From assembly GCA_023078555.1 (NCBI GenBank), contig CM041198.1, positions 1,972,800 through 2,036,799 on the forward strand: a stretch of DNA of 64,000 nucleotides. The letters run 5' to 3'. The position numbers and the translations under genes are program-made. The notes under the pieces are model-generated. The model was given only the letters and a program-made list of their open reading frames with translations, searched no databases and was not told the DNA's origin. This DNA comes from Ulva prolifera (taxonomy: Eukaryota > Chlorophyta > Ulvophyceae > Ulvales > Ulvaceae). Of the stretch, positions 36,983 to 47,473 are shown piece by piece. Every line of letters begins with the position of its first letter. Within the stretch, counting starts at the first letter, position 1.

Positions 36983-38418
36983 GCTTGAAGAGGAGATTGT
37001 ACAATGTCCGCAGAGCAGCCACCGGGTGATGTGTGGTGTGTGTGCTGGGGCATGAAGGACCCTATGGTCCGAGTTGTGCAGTCGTGCAGTCGTGGAGGTG
37101 AAGCTGCTTTCCAGGCTGATTGGCCAGTTGGTGTCGGTAACGACACCATCACGCTTACGAAACCACCACGCGGGAGCTGTCCCGGGCATGAGGCGGGCAC
37201 TAACGATTCCACTGCAGCAAGCAGGAGCGTGCGGGACATGCTTAGCACTGCAAGCTGCTGTGTACCCCACCAGCATGCCCTGCACATGTCCTGCTCGTGG
37301 GCATTTTGACTGCTCACGCTGGTTACGATGTGGCTTGGTCAACCCTTGCAACACACATCTCCTGCACCAGCAAGCTGCCTGATCCGCTGTGCACAATCCG
37401 AAGTTGCATGAACATGCATACTTGGAGCAGGCATCTCCTGTGTACATGGGAATGACCTGCCATCACATGCGACTCTCGTGGCTACAATATCATGTTGCAA
37501 CTGAAGGTATTTAATGTACAGCATAGCTGGTCCACGGTGGTGCACAACCACCCAGTCATGTGTCTACCTCCGTGGAAATACACGTCCACTGTTCACATAC
37601 TCAGCTAAAATTTAATGGTGGGCAACAAGCCGGTGGGCAACAAGCTCAATCCTCAAACTTAAACAACTTTTGGGGATTCGTTAGCTCGGCGATATTCCAG
37701 AGTCATCAGACAGGGATGCCAGTTGTGGACATGCGGGCACCCCGACATCTTGCTGTACTCGAGAGATTGGAGATTTTCATGCAACATCATTTGGTGGAAC
37801 ATAACCTGTGGGACATGTTGGGGCGTTGGCCTATTTTCAACATCGTCAAGTACCTCAAAATTCATGTCGGACAAGTCCTCCTGCTGGACATCACACCTTG
37901 TACTGTGACATGATATCGTGAATGCGGTGCACCGCGGTGTGGATTATAGAACAGCGGTCAACAAAAGTAAGCAGTACTACTGAAGAAGACTAGGCTGAAC
38001 ACTATGTGTGGATTGTGATTGACACCTCTGCGAATCAGTTTGGAAAACACGTCAACAACGATAGCGCAGACAGACGAGTAGCAGACCTCGGTTCAAAACA
38101 ATGCGCACGCAAGACCTACGACCGCAATGCACAGAACATCATAAGTTTACGGGGCAAAGGTTCAAAATGGGTTACAAACCTTCTCTCCGAACCACATCCG
38201 CCAACAAGCCCCGACCACCTGACCGCGCGTCGACATGACTTATCCAGAAACCATGCCCACTTCACTGCACATACACACCGCTCGCTCCGATACACTGATA
38301 TTTTGGCTCTTGCTGCAGTTTCAAACCCATCGCCTGCGATTCGCTTGCCATGCTGTAGTAGCACGTCGACGCTTCCACCCCGGAATAAGCAGAATGAGCA
38401 GGGCGCCACAACAGCAGA
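36983..38418. other. intergenic, no certain gene
   Basis: Locally AT-richer than its surroundings (about 37590-38000). A minus-strand open frame at 37659-37874 (FEVLDDVENRPTPQHVPQ) has a protein-like composition but no start, splice or family evidence; it could be a relic. Confidence 0.4.
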
Positions 38419-38661
38419 CTATGTGCAGCCAGGGCAAGAGCAATCGCATCCATTGTTGCAGCAGGCACACGGGCACTCCGATGTCCCACAAGGGCAGGAG
38501 GTGGCGGGTGTGCACGGGCAGCCCTGTTCGGACTTGCAGGCACAAGTGTCGACGCATCGCTTAGGGCAGCATCCTCCTCCCTCCTGCTGGCAAGTGCATT
38601 CAGCTCCGCATGTGCATCCTCCCTCAGACTGGCAGCATGCCTTGTCGCAGTGGCAGTCCAT
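38419..38661 (-). CDS. metallothionein A, intronless
   Basis: 80 codons including 25 cysteines, in C-C, C-X-C and C-C-X-C arrangements from end to end (for example ECPCACCNNGCDCSCPGC at the C-terminus), with no aromatic residues. This is the signature of metallothioneins, cytosolic proteins that bind Zn, Cu or Cd through thiolate clusters. It starts MDCHCDKACC and ends at TAG. It is a paralogue of the gene at 41562-41828; the main difference is an eight-residue shorter central part. The two share promoter motifs, so co-regulation, perhaps by metals or stress, is likely but not shown. I see no membrane or signal sequence. Confidence 0.93.
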   Translation of the reverse strand: MDCHCDKACCQSEGGCTCGAECTCQQEGGGCCPKRCVDTCACKSEQGCPCTPATSCPCGTSECPCACCNNGCDCSCPGCT

Positions 38662-38930
38662 GTCTCGAAATTTAAAAATGGGTGTAACGGAGAACTGATC
38701 AGTGCTCTATGTTAGCTGATAGCTGTGTCACTGATAGCTGTGTCACAACTTCAGATTTCGAATCGTGGGGTGGACTATATGTACTCAGCACGAGGCGCCG
38801 GAAGTGAGTCCAGTCTGGTACGAGGTACCACATCGAAGCATGTCCTTGTAGACACTCGAGGTACCAGGAGATTCGCATGACGCTTTCCACGTGGACCGCT
38901 GCCGAGTCTGCTCAACGTCAGCAACGCGAG
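38662..38930 (-). promoter_or_regulatory. metallothionein A promoter with conserved motifs
   Basis: On the minus strand this upstream region shares with the other metallothionein promoter a TATA-like ACATATAG (near 38775), paired GGTACC sites with GGTACCTCGAGTG, a G-box CCACGTGG and a TGACGT core, in the same order. Conservation between diverged duplicates points to function. Confidence 0.6.
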
Positions 38931-39646
38931 ATGGAAGTTGCATCATGGAACACCAAGCTTAAGATCACGCCCTGGTGCGAGCTGGTTGTTCAACGTGCTG
39001 AGCAAGCGGCCTTACAAGGTGAGATTACAAGTCGCTCGCACAGACACTCAGCGTTCTCAACTGGAGCCATCTTGTGCGGCTGGTGGTGCTCCGGGTCTAG
39101 GGCAGGAATCGTGTTTGTGCAGCGCAGATCTCGTGCCTGACGGTTGTCCCGAGGCTGTTTGAACTGCCGAAATTCATCGGCCGCTCACTTGGCCACGGTG
39201 GCTCGAGATGCCAGTCAGCGGGCCCAGTCAGCAGGCACATTCGTGGACCGCAGCTGCGCTCTCGTCGTGACGTTCGCCGCAACATTCTCGCCGTGCATGG
39301 CAAAGCTCTACTTGATAGCGTACGTGCTCTACTCGACCTTGATTGGTCACTTCAAAGATCTTGACACACAACGAGCAGGTAGCAGCGACACTATTACACC
39401 ACGCCGAACATGACATCAAGACAGCATGACTGTATACTGTGTCTTCTCACGGAACTATGGACTCTCAGCCAGCGATTGTTTCCTGTGCTCAGTACTGCCT
39501 GAAGTATTAAATTGTTCGCCTGCGTCTGGCAAGTTTCCAGACATGCGAGGAGCCTCTGTTCGAATACAATGCCTGTAAGCTCGAGTGCATAGCCCCTTGC
39601 TGGCTGGCATCCAGGTCTGGCTGCATTGTGTAGCTCATTGTGAAGT

Positions 39647-39692
39647 CAAGTACAGCTTGAACTTACTGAGCCGTATCCTGAGCGGACTGCAT
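39647..39692 (-). repeat. R72 dispersed repeat, partial
   Basis: On the minus strand it reads CGCTCAGGATACGGCTCAGT followed by AAGTTCAAGCTGTACTTG. It lies in duplication unit A. Confidence 0.7.
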
Positions 39693-41157
39693 TGTGTACC
39701 TGCAACGCGCCTCCAGGCAACCGGCCGTGAGATGCAGTGCTGTGCCCGATGAGGTTGTGGGGCTGCGACGTGTAAAGTAAATCGGTGCGACGTGAAATGA
39801 GAAAGACATGTCCAGTGTCACAAAGGGTACAAGTCACACCAGAGCCAGGTGGAACCCAAGCCTGCTGCTCTGCGATATCTCAGTACGCCTCAGCAGCCAG
39901 AAGGCACCGCTTCGCCACTCAGAGCGAAGTCCTTGCACACCTGCTGGTCATGAAATTTTGCATGAGACAGCAGGAAACCGGGGCAACCTTATGGTGTGGC
40001 TCAATCTTAGTCCAGGTCAACCCATGCGAGCAGAATCAGATTTATTGCTGCATTGCTGCTGTCCGCACGGCTCAACTCAGCGCTGCGTTCGCGGCATGTT
40101 CTGGCCGCAGCTGAATTCCCCACTGCACACACGCATGTGGGTAGCGGGGCGACACGGGCCAGAAGATGCTTGTCTCTGCAGTTGAACACGATGCCCAGTG
40201 GTGCAGAAACACACACATGGATCCGGCATCACTCATGCAGACAGATGCAATCGGAGCATACTTGCCGTGCAATGTCACTTCGAGTCATGAGCATCACCTG
40301 GAGGACGACTAGCATCAGCTCCCAGATGTGTGGCCTAGGTATGCAAGGGCAAATGCCGACAGCCAGTGTCTCTGTCCACATGTGGTGCACCACAAACGAG
40401 GTGGTTGCGGCTGTGGCGTGGGTGCGTTGGACCCGGTTGGTGGTTGTGTTCTTGGCCTGCTTGCTGCTTGCTCGCGGTGCTGCCCGCCTCGCTGCCTTCA
40501 TCCGTGTATTCAACTTACAATGTACCGGGTCATTGTATGGCAGAGCTACTGCACATCCTCGTAACACCACAAATGAGGTGGCTATGGCAGCACCGTAAAG
40601 ACATGTTTGCAGTCTGCAGTCACACGTAAGCAACCCAGGGCTGTAGGCGTGCTGGTCCGATCAGCACATGCTCTCACGGTCACTGGCGGGGTGCCCAGGC
40701 AGCCAGGGGCAGGTCATGCATGCGACCTCTGGCGCAAATGACCTCGCCTGTCGGACAGCACTTCAGGGCTGCAATTGTGAACCCCCTCGGATCTGCTGAA
40801 TTCTAGATCCTTCCAGAATGCTTTTGAGAGTGTGTAGAGGCAGCCCAGAGAGCGCCAGGATTGCCAGTGGAGTAGACGCTGTCCCGTACAGCCCGAATGC
40901 CCCTGACATGCACGTAGGGACGTGAACCACTCAGCCGCCAGATACTGCTGATGCTCTGCTGCTCGTGTGTTGCCAGGGCACCGGCAGAGCTGCTGGTAGC
41001 TCATCGCTCCTGTGAGAACGGCGAAACAGGTGGACACCACCTCATGATCATGCTCTGCTCAGGCCACACCGCAAGCGGCCCACGGAATGCACATGCAAGC
41101 ACCCAGTACTATGTGTTATGACTGCACATTTGAACACCCACACACTTCTCCCTGTAA

Positions 41158-41207
41158 AGCAGAGTCAACTTGAATCTACCGAGCCGTAACCTGAAAGGAC
41201 TAAACAA
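41158..41207 (-). repeat. R72 dispersed repeat, partial
   Basis: On the minus strand it reads CCTTTCAGGTTACGGCTCGG followed by TAGATTCAAGTTGACTCTG. It lies near the junction of the two duplication units. Confidence 0.65.
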
Positions 41208-41561
41208 CTAGACTGCTGCTGAAAACAATGCATACATTTGCAGGTCTGCGACTCGCAAAACACGCATCATTAGCGATTTACAAAAAAAGAAAATCAGTAT
41301 GTGTTACAAACCACGATCCACACGCACCGACCATGCCCATCCACCCAGCCGATCGACATGCGTCAGCAAGCCGTGTCCAGAACGCATGTCCCGCTCCACC
41401 ACACTTATCCGCCACCCATATACATAACAGATACCCATACGCTCAATTTGTTGTTACTGAACTACATTGTCAAACTCTCTGCCTGCGACTCACGTGCCGT
41501 GCTGTAGCGAGATAACTTCGACACCTCCGTGGCGGGATAGCCGGCTTGCGAAGTCTACAGG

Positions 41562-41828
41562 CTACGCACAGCCGGGGCAAGAACAATCACATCCATCGTT
41601 GCAGCAGGCACACGGGCATTCCGTTGTCCCGCACGGGCAGGCGCTGGAGGGTGTGCACGGGCAGCCCTCGTCAGACTTGCAGGCGCAGGAGTCCACACAT
41701 CTCTTGGCCGCTCCACAGGTGCAGGTCTCAGGGGTGCAGCAGCCTCCTTCCTGATGGCATGGGCATCCAGCCTCGCATGTGCAGCTTCCTCCGGTCTGGC
41801 AGCACGCCTTCTCGCAGCGGCAGTCCAT
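41562..41828 (-). CDS. metallothionein B, intronless
   Basis: 88 codons with 27 cysteines in the same order as its paralogue 2.9 kb away. It starts MDCRCEKACCQTGGSCTC and ends NDGCDCSCPGC. Relative to paralogue A it carries an extra segment around TPETCTCGAA with two more cysteines. Family role: binding and buffering of Zn, Cu or Cd in the cytosol. A TATA box (TATATAAG, minus strand, about 41923-41930) sits about 95 bases before the start codon. The open frame continues upstream of the Met, but that part overlaps the TATA box and promoter motifs, so I start at the Met at 41828. Confidence 0.94.
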   Translation of the reverse strand: MDCRCEKACCQTGGSCTCEAGCPCHQEGGCCTPETCTCGAAKRCVDSCACKSDEGCPCTPSSACPCGTTECPCACCNDGCDCSCPGCA

Positions 41829-42080
41829 TGTAGGTGTTGTAGTAATAGTTTGAATGAAGAGGGCCGTGATGTGCAAATTGACAGCTTTGCTACTTTTGAC
41901 CACGTTGGTCGTGCGGAGCTGCTTATATACGCCGAGCACCAGGCTCGGGAAGGGAATGAACTGGTACCAATCAGCAAAAAGGTACCATCTGGAAGTATGC
42001 CCCTGTAAGCACTCGAGGTACCAAGAGAAGCGCGTGCCGCCGTCCACGTGGGAAACTGACGATACTGCTCACGTCAGCTC
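41829..42080 (-). promoter_or_regulatory. metallothionein B promoter with conserved motifs
   Basis: TATATAAG at about 41923-41930 (minus strand), then three GGTACC sites, one inside GGTACCTCGAGTG, then a G-box CCACGTGG and TGACGTGAGC. The order matches the promoter of metallothionein A. Confidence 0.62.
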
Positions 42081-42850
42081 CGGGAGATCTTGCGTGGATT
42101 GCGCCATCGTGCTAGCTGATTGTATCAGGTCCACAGCAAGCTGCCTTGCAAAGCTGCGTCTATACATCGAAGGCACATATGGCTCAGTGTAGTCTTGCGA
42201 AGCTATCTCGTGCGGCTGACAGTGCATCGGGCTTGGGGGAGTAATCGCATGGGTGCAGCGCGAGGACGAGGACGTACCTTCCAATTAGTAATGACCGCAC
42301 ACAGCTGGCCGTGGTGGCGTGGCAGGCCAGTCAGCACTGCTGACTCAGCAGGCCCGGTCAGCATGCCCAACGGTTGACATCTGGCGCCTCGCATGAGCGC
42401 TGCGTGCAGGGCTCTGCAGCTGCTAGATGGCATACGTGCGAACACATGAAAAGGCCGGTAGCAGAGATACAGAACACCACGCCGAGCGTTCCAGGAAGAT
42501 AGTGTGACTGTATCGTGTATGGATATCCTTCGTCGGAGCAACAGGCTCTAAGCCAGCAAATCAACTGACTTCAGTGCAGTCCTGTCTGAAGTATCGAAGG
42601 GATCACCTGTTTCGGGCGCGATGTAAAACATGCGAAGAGCCTCTTCTCGAATGCAATGCCTGCATGATCAACATCCTCTTGCTGGCTGGCACGCTGGTGG
42701 GAGTCCGGCTGCGTGATCTAGCTGATCGTGTAGCCTGCGTTTAGCCTCCAGCTGGATCCAGGCAACCTGCCGTGCTCGGAGTCCCCTGAATCACAGTGCT
42801 CTGCGTGATACACATATGTATAAATTGAAAACTATGAGAAAATCTACATC

Positions 42851-42947
42851 TTTGTTGTACACCTTGCAGCCCTGAAAGCTCGTCAACAAATGCTCATGAG
42901 CTCAGCCTAATTTGACGAGCTTTCAGGGCTGCAAGGTGTACAACAAA
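42851..42947. repeat. perfect 36-bp inverted repeat with 25-base loop
   Basis: Arms 42851-42886 and 42912-42947 are exact reverse complements (outer end TTTGTTGTACACC, inner end AAGCTCGTCAA). The loop itself contains GCTCATGAGC, a smaller palindrome. No coding potential. Confidence 0.95.
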
Positions 42948-43421
42948 CAGGAATTGCCCAGGGTCAAAACGGCACAATCCACACCAGAGCCAGGCAGCCA
43001 ACTTGGGACATCAAGCCAGCTGCTCTGTGAATGCTCAGTCTGCCTCAGAAGCCAAACGGCACCGCATTTATGCTCGGAGCGAAGTCCTTGCACACTTGCT
43101 GATCATGAGCTCTTACATGCAACAGCAGGAAACAGGGACAACTCTGGTATGTGCCTCAATATCAATCCAGGTCAGCCAATGACACCAGGGTCAACCTTAC
43201 GACTGTTGTCGACACAGACCTGCGCAGCATTGCATGGCCAGGCCGTTTTGCCGCAGCTGAACCCAACACTGGATCTAAAACAAAAGGTCTCAATTTTTTT
43301 GGGATCTAAGCGTGGGTAGTGGGGCGACGCATGCCAAGAGTTGTTTGTCTCAGAGATCAGGAACACAGGCCCAGTGGTGCAATCATCCACACGGACATCA
43401 CCCGTGAAGGAAGTGGAGCAG

Positions 43422-43725
43422 ATGTATGTATGTAGTTACAAAGGACAGAGGCCGGGCAGCGAGCCGTTGCCAGGAATACACACGCAAATCCACTCACGCA
43501 GTCATGGCACTAGGCCGGGCACGAGCACGTACCACAGCTCGGCCGGTGATGCCAGCCAAAGATTGAAGCCCCGCACGGAGCACAAGAGCATTCCCCTTGC
43601 ACAACGCCACACTCAACCGGCGCAGAGCATTCGTCACAAACAAAGCACGGTTCACCTTACCACACCGAGACGCAACCTCCGCCAGCCGATTCAAGTGATT
43701 CATGGCAGGCCGCCCCAAGCGACCA
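43422..43725 (-). mobile_element. retrotransposon copy 1, 304-bp 3' fragment
   Basis: It has the 3' tail and the end of the ORF and stops after AAGCGACCA. It carries variant bases (GCCAGGAAT, GCAGTCATGG) shared with copy 5. Confidence 0.85.
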
Positions 43726-44030
43726 CATGTATGTATGTAGTTACAAAGGACAGAGGCCGGGCAGCGAGCCGTTGCTAGGAATACACACGCAAATCCACTC
43801 ACGCAATCATGGCACTAGGCCGGGCACGAGCACGTACCACAGCTCGGCCGGTGATGCCAGCCAAAGATTGAAGCCCCGCACGGAGCACAAGAGCATTCCC
43901 CTTGCACAATGCCACACTCAACCGGCGCAGAGCATTCGTCACAAACAAAGCACGGTTCACCTTACCACACCGAGACGCAACCTCCGCCAGCCGATTCAAG
44001 TGATTCATGGCAGGCCGCCCCAAGCGACCA
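43726..44030 (-). mobile_element. retrotransposon copy 2, about 304-bp 3' fragment
   Basis: Truncated at the same point as copy 1 but with the base variants of copy 3 (GCTAGGAAT, GCAATCATGG). Confidence 0.85.
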
Positions 44031-47000
44031 CATGTATGTATGTAGTTACAAAGGACAGAGGCCGGGCAGCGAGCCGTTGCTAGGAATACACACGCAAATC
44101 CACTCACGCAATCATGGCACTAGGCCGGGCACGAGCACGTACCACAGCTCGGCCGGTGATGCCAGCCAAAGATTGAAGCCCCGCACGGAGCACAAGAGCA
44201 TTCCCCTTGCACAATGCCACACTCAACCGGCGCAGAGCATTCGTCACAAACAAAGCACGGTTCACCTTACCACACCGAGACGCAACCTCCGCCAGCCGAT
44301 TCAAGTGATTCATGGCAGGCCGCCCCAAGCGACCATGCGTCTCATGCGACAACGGCACGAAACCATACGCATCAGGGTCGTACAAACGATAAGCAGTGCG
44401 TTTCTGCACGTCCCGCGTCTCCGCAGCACCCCCGTCCTCGCGGGCCGCACGGCCGCAATAGGAACCAGCACAGGGGTTCACAACCGACACATCTCCTATG
44501 CACAAAGGGTCGCCCGGCGGCATAAACATGATGTCCCCCAGTTTCTCCTGGGCCACTGCCCTGAACACCTCATCCAGCGCCGTTGCCTGCGCGGCAGCGG
44601 CCTGCTCCCCAGGCCCCGCTGGATCCTGACCACCCGGCGCCGCCGCCGCCGCCAGGGCCGCAGCCTGCGCTGCGTCTGGCGCGTGGCGCCCCATGTGGGC
44701 GCTGTGTCCAGCATCGGCGTCGGCGGCCGGAGCAGGCGTAGGTGCCGGCGCCTCGTCCGCGCGCGCGGTCGGCGGCGGCGGCGGGGCTGCAGGCATCGGC
44801 GCCGCGGGCAAGGCTGCCCCACGCGAAGGGCCCGCGACCTGGGAGGCGGGCTGGGGCGGAGCAGGGGGGGGCGGGCCCAACGGGCCAGCATGGATCTGCC
44901 TCGATGCGGCCGCGAGCCGCGCGCGGACGAACGGCGCTGTGCGCGGGATGCGCGTGGATGCCACACACGCGTGGGACCCGATCTCGCGCCATTGTTTTTC
45001 AACGATATTGTGGCGCGAAGTCCAGGTCCCCGCATTGTGTGTGCAATTCATCGCGTGATCGAGATCATGCGGCTGTATGAGAGTGCCACATTCGCAGCGC
45101 GAGCCGACCGCATTGGGAGGGGCTGGGGACATGCCCAGGAGATACCTGATGCACAGCATGAACTCAATGTCAGTCATGCGCAGCGCCTGGGAGAGCGGCA
45201 GGGTGCTCAACCAAAGGGTGGCTGCACGGCAAGCACAGCTGCGAAGCCGTGCCAAGTTGCATGCACCCTCGAGTGTGGCGACGTCATGGCTGGCAAGCAG
45301 AGCTGCCCGGCGGCGCAGGGCAACCAACTTTGTGATACGCTGCTGCATACCAGGTAACACCTTGGCGATGGTGTCGCCGCTCGCCGGCCCGGGCAGCTCC
45401 GGATGGAGCTGCTGAGCGACGTTGAGGGCCTGCCAAGTTTCCTGCAATTGTTGCCCGTGCGGCCCCCGGTACGGCTGCATGCACTCGGGGCCTCCTGCGA
45501 ACGCCTTTTGGCTCACCGCCGCTGCAGCGAGGTACGCTCCGTCCGCGACCTCCTGCGGCGTGGACGTGACGCCCAGGCCTCCGAGGCGCGCTGGAAGGAC
45601 GGCTTGTGCGGCCGCACGAGTGTCGTCCCGCGGGACGCGCATGATTTCATTCACCGCAGCCAGGACGGACGCCTCCGTCCGGCGCATGTGATCGGAAATG
45701 TGCGCCCACGGCACCGCCCTGGCGTAGTGCAGCATACGGCGTTGGCAGGACATCGTGAGCAGCAAGAACTGGTCTTGCGCTTTCAGGGGCAAGCGCATCA
45801 TCTTTTCGATGGTGGCGCACACCTTGTCGGCCGTCGCTTCCGCGTGCGCCGACTCGAACGCCGGGGTGCCGATGGGCGTGCCGGTGATGACGGTGCCCTC
45901 CGTGGCATGCGTTATGCCGAGCGCGGCCGCGACGGATCCCGCATGCTGGGGGTCGCGCGAGTAGGCCGTGCACTTGTGCAGCTGGGGCTCCAGCCCGAGG
46001 GGCTCTGCTGCCGAGACCAGCGCACGGAATGCGGCGGCGGCGTCCACGCGCTGCCCGGCGATGGTGCAGTCGTCATGATACGCTATGAGGGCGGCCGTGA
46101 CCTCCCTCCCGGGTGGCTGGTGCTGGGCCTGCACTGCCTGGAGGGGGCCCTGGAGGGCCAGGGCGAAGAGCAGCGGGCTGATGGGGTCGCCTTGACGCAC
46201 GCCGCGCTGCGACGTGATTGCAGCGGTGCCGGGCGGTGCGCCTTCGATGTAGAGATTTGCGGGGAACCTGTAAAGCATGGTGGCGAAGGGCAGCAGCGCA
46301 GGCTTGTGAGACGCAACGGCCTCCAAGATGGCTGCACGGGACATCATGTTGAATGCATTCTTCCAGTCCAGCTGCACAAGCACGACATCGTCCCACGCTT
46401 GCAGCACGGCGCGCGCAGCATGGCCCAGGTTCTGCGCGCCCCCTGGCACCCCGACCCCCACCTGCAGCGGCGCGAGGGAGGCACCCAGGCCACTGCACAG
46501 GGTCATGGCGCACAGGCTGACCAGGCGCTGCCACGTCTCTGCAATGGCGATAGGGCGGACGCCTCCCTGTGGCTTCTCCTGCGGGAGGAGGCGGCAGTCC
46601 AGCAAGCGCGGGAGGTGTGGCAGCCGGCCGGCGAGGGCCGCGTTCACGAAGCGGTGAATCTCCGTGAATGCGGCCGTGGAGGCCGTGCCAGCAGCCCGGA
46701 TGTGCTCATACGTCCACCCCGACAGGCCTGGGCCGCTGCCCTTAGGCAGCTTGTCGAGCAGTGCGCGGAGCGTCGCCTCGTCGATTTGCAGCGGGGGCGC
46801 GGGCTCGGCGGGCTGGGTGTCGGGGGGGAGCGCTTCTGCGGGATGCAGGTGCCGCAGCGCCTCATGCACTTCCGGGGTGTACCTGGCGATGGGCGGCGCC
46901 TCCACTTTCTCTGCGCCTTTGCGGACATTACCGTCGCTCAGTGACCTGTGGACGGAGCCCGCCAGGCGGCGATCCTGGTTCTGATTCATTCTGCGCTTCT

Positions 47001-47470
47001 GGCTCGGAGTGGGCTCCGCCAGCCTGGGCTCCTCGCCGTCCATGAACAGCGTGATGCATGTACGAGCGCGGCGCGCCGTGCCGTCCCCTCCCTTCAGCGA
47101 CAGAACCTTACCAGGGAAGTCGAGGACGCGGCCCAGGGCCAGTCGTGCTCCGTCGATGTTTGACGCGTCGCTGGCATCGTTGAAATCTCTGAGGAGCTCG
47201 GCCGTTGCGTCGCCGAACTCCGGATGGACGGTGTCCGGGACCTTCGGGGAGGGCCTGGGCTGGGCGGTGTTGTGGGCGGCGGCGGGGGCTTCGGTGAAGT
47301 GACGGGGTGGCTGATGGGGGTGCGGCTGGGCAGGCTGGGCAGGCTGCGGCTGGGCGGGCTGCGGCTGGGCGGGCTGGGCTGGGGCGGGTTGGGCTGGGGC
47401 GGGCTGTCGGGCCGGATGTGTGGCGGGCAGCACGCAGTGACCTGACCTCAAGCTCCTGTTCTGACCTCCC
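44031..47470 (-). mobile_element. retrotransposon copy 3, the longest
   Basis: Holds the long reverse transcriptase ORF. The 3' UTR is only about 70 bases and ends, on the coding strand, in a CATACATACA-type tail rather than poly(A). The right (5') edge abuts CCTCCCCCTG and the next copy. Confidence 0.85.
44104..47451 (-). CDS. non-LTR-type reverse transcriptase with zinc-finger-like motif and C-terminal endonuclease-like domain (5'-truncated)
   Basis: About 1,115 codons, uninterrupted. Residues about 10-75 are Pro/Ala/Gln-rich. The RT domain spans about 190-640, with GSGPGLSGWTYEHIR, RPIAIAETWQRL, motif A VQLDWKNAFN (about 359-368), motif B SQRGVRQGDPISPLLFALAL (about 414-433) and motif C AYHDDCTI, so all three catalytic aspartates are present. 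CECG...H...H...C (about 786-803) resembles the Cys/His motif of site-specific non-LTR elements. After an Ala/Pro-rich linker the C-terminus has IGDVSVVNP, DVQKRTAYRLYD and FVPLSHETHGRLG, an arrangement I associate with PD-(D/E)XK restriction-like endonucleases. The frame is open to its 5' edge with no early ATG, so the true start is missing. No apurinic-type endonuclease is seen. Clade assignment is uncertain. Confidence 0.88.
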   Translation of the reverse strand: MRSGHCVLPATHPARQPAPAQPAPAQPAQPQPAQPQPAQPAQPHPHQPPRHFTEAPAAAHNTAQPRPSPKVPDTVHPEFGDATAELLRDFNDASDASNIDGARLALGRVLDFPGKVLSLKGGDGTARRARTCITLFMDGEEPRLAEPTPSQKRRMNQNQDRRLAGSVHRSLSDGNVRKGAEKVEAPPIARYTPEVHEALRHLHPAEALPPDTQPAEPAPPLQIDEATLRALLDKLPKGSGPGLSGWTYEHIRAAGTASTAAFTEIHRFVNAALAGRLPHLPRLLDCRLLPQEKPQGGVRPIAIAETWQRLVSLCAMTLCSGLGASLAPLQVGVGVPGGAQNLGHAARAVLQAWDDVVLVQLDWKNAFNMMSRAAILEAVASHKPALLPFATMLYRFPANLYIEGAPPGTAAITSQRGVRQGDPISPLLFALALQGPLQAVQAQHQPPGREVTAALIAYHDDCTIAGQRVDAAAAFRALVSAAEPLGLEPQLHKCTAYSRDPQHAGSVAAALGITHATEGTVITGTPIGTPAFESAHAEATADKVCATIEKMMRLPLKAQDQFLLLTMSCQRRMLHYARAVPWAHISDHMRRTEASVLAAVNEIMRVPRDDTRAAAQAVLPARLGGLGVTSTPQEVADGAYLAAAAVSQKAFAGGPECMQPYRGPHGQQLQETWQALNVAQQLHPELPGPASGDTIAKVLPGMQQRITKLVALRRRAALLASHDVATLEGACNLARLRSCACRAATLWLSTLPLSQALRMTDIEFMLCIRYLLGMSPAPPNAVGSRCECGTLIQPHDLDHAMNCTHNAGTWTSRHNIVEKQWREIGSHACVASTRIPRTAPFVRARLAAASRQIHAGPLGPPPPAPPQPASQVAGPSRGAALPAAPMPAAPPPPPTARADEAPAPTPAPAADADAGHSAHMGRHAPDAAQAAALAAAAAPGGQDPAGPGEQAAAAQATALDEVFRAVAQEKLGDIMFMPPGDPLCIGDVSVVNPCAGSYCGRAAREDGGAAETRDVQKRTAYRLYDPDAYGFVPLSHETHGRLGRPAMNHLNRLAEVASRCGKVNRALFVTNALRRLSVALCKGNALVLRAGLQSLAGITGRAVVRARARPSAMIA

Positions 47471-47473
47471 CCT

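Larger units (their letters stand above)
38000..41150. repeat. metallothionein duplication unit A
   Basis: Diverged but collinear with 41200-43421 and then 50575-51000. Matching blocks include the 3' flank of the metallothionein gene (around 38140-38360 with 41270-41510), the gene, its promoter, the stretch AGAGCGAAGTCCTTGCACAC (39918 region; GGAGCGAAGTCCTTGCACAC near 43078) and GCACCGGCAGAGCTGCTGGT (40979 region; also near 50850). Boundaries are approximate. Confidence 0.75.
41200..43421. repeat. metallothionein duplication unit B, left part
   Basis: Counterpart of unit A up to the block GCCCAGTGGTGCA (43370 region), where the retrotransposon array begins at about 43422. Unit A continues at the same point (40195 region) without the insertion. 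Confidence 0.72.

Noticed and set aside
36308..37447. 379-codon minus-strand open frame
   Set aside because: It lies opposite the TPR-like exon and its flanks; high Cys/Arg and Thr content without any motif suggests a shadow.
39808..43319. similar plus-strand open frames at 39808-40185 and 42912-43319 as a duplicated gene
   Set aside because: They share only blocks such as ERSPCT that follow from the segmental duplication; frames shift between copies, so purifying selection on a protein is not evident.
43422..43440. TATG repeats as telomeric sequence
   Set aside because: Only two or three units occur at each junction, and they are the fixed 3' tail of the retrotransposon copies.
43909..45357. 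482-codon plus-strand open frame
   Set aside because: It is the antisense of the reverse transcriptase ORF and runs through truncated copies; its open state comes from the GC-rich opposite strand.
45403..46944. 513-codon plus-strand open frame
   Set aside because: Antisense shadow of the RT domain; no motif of its own.
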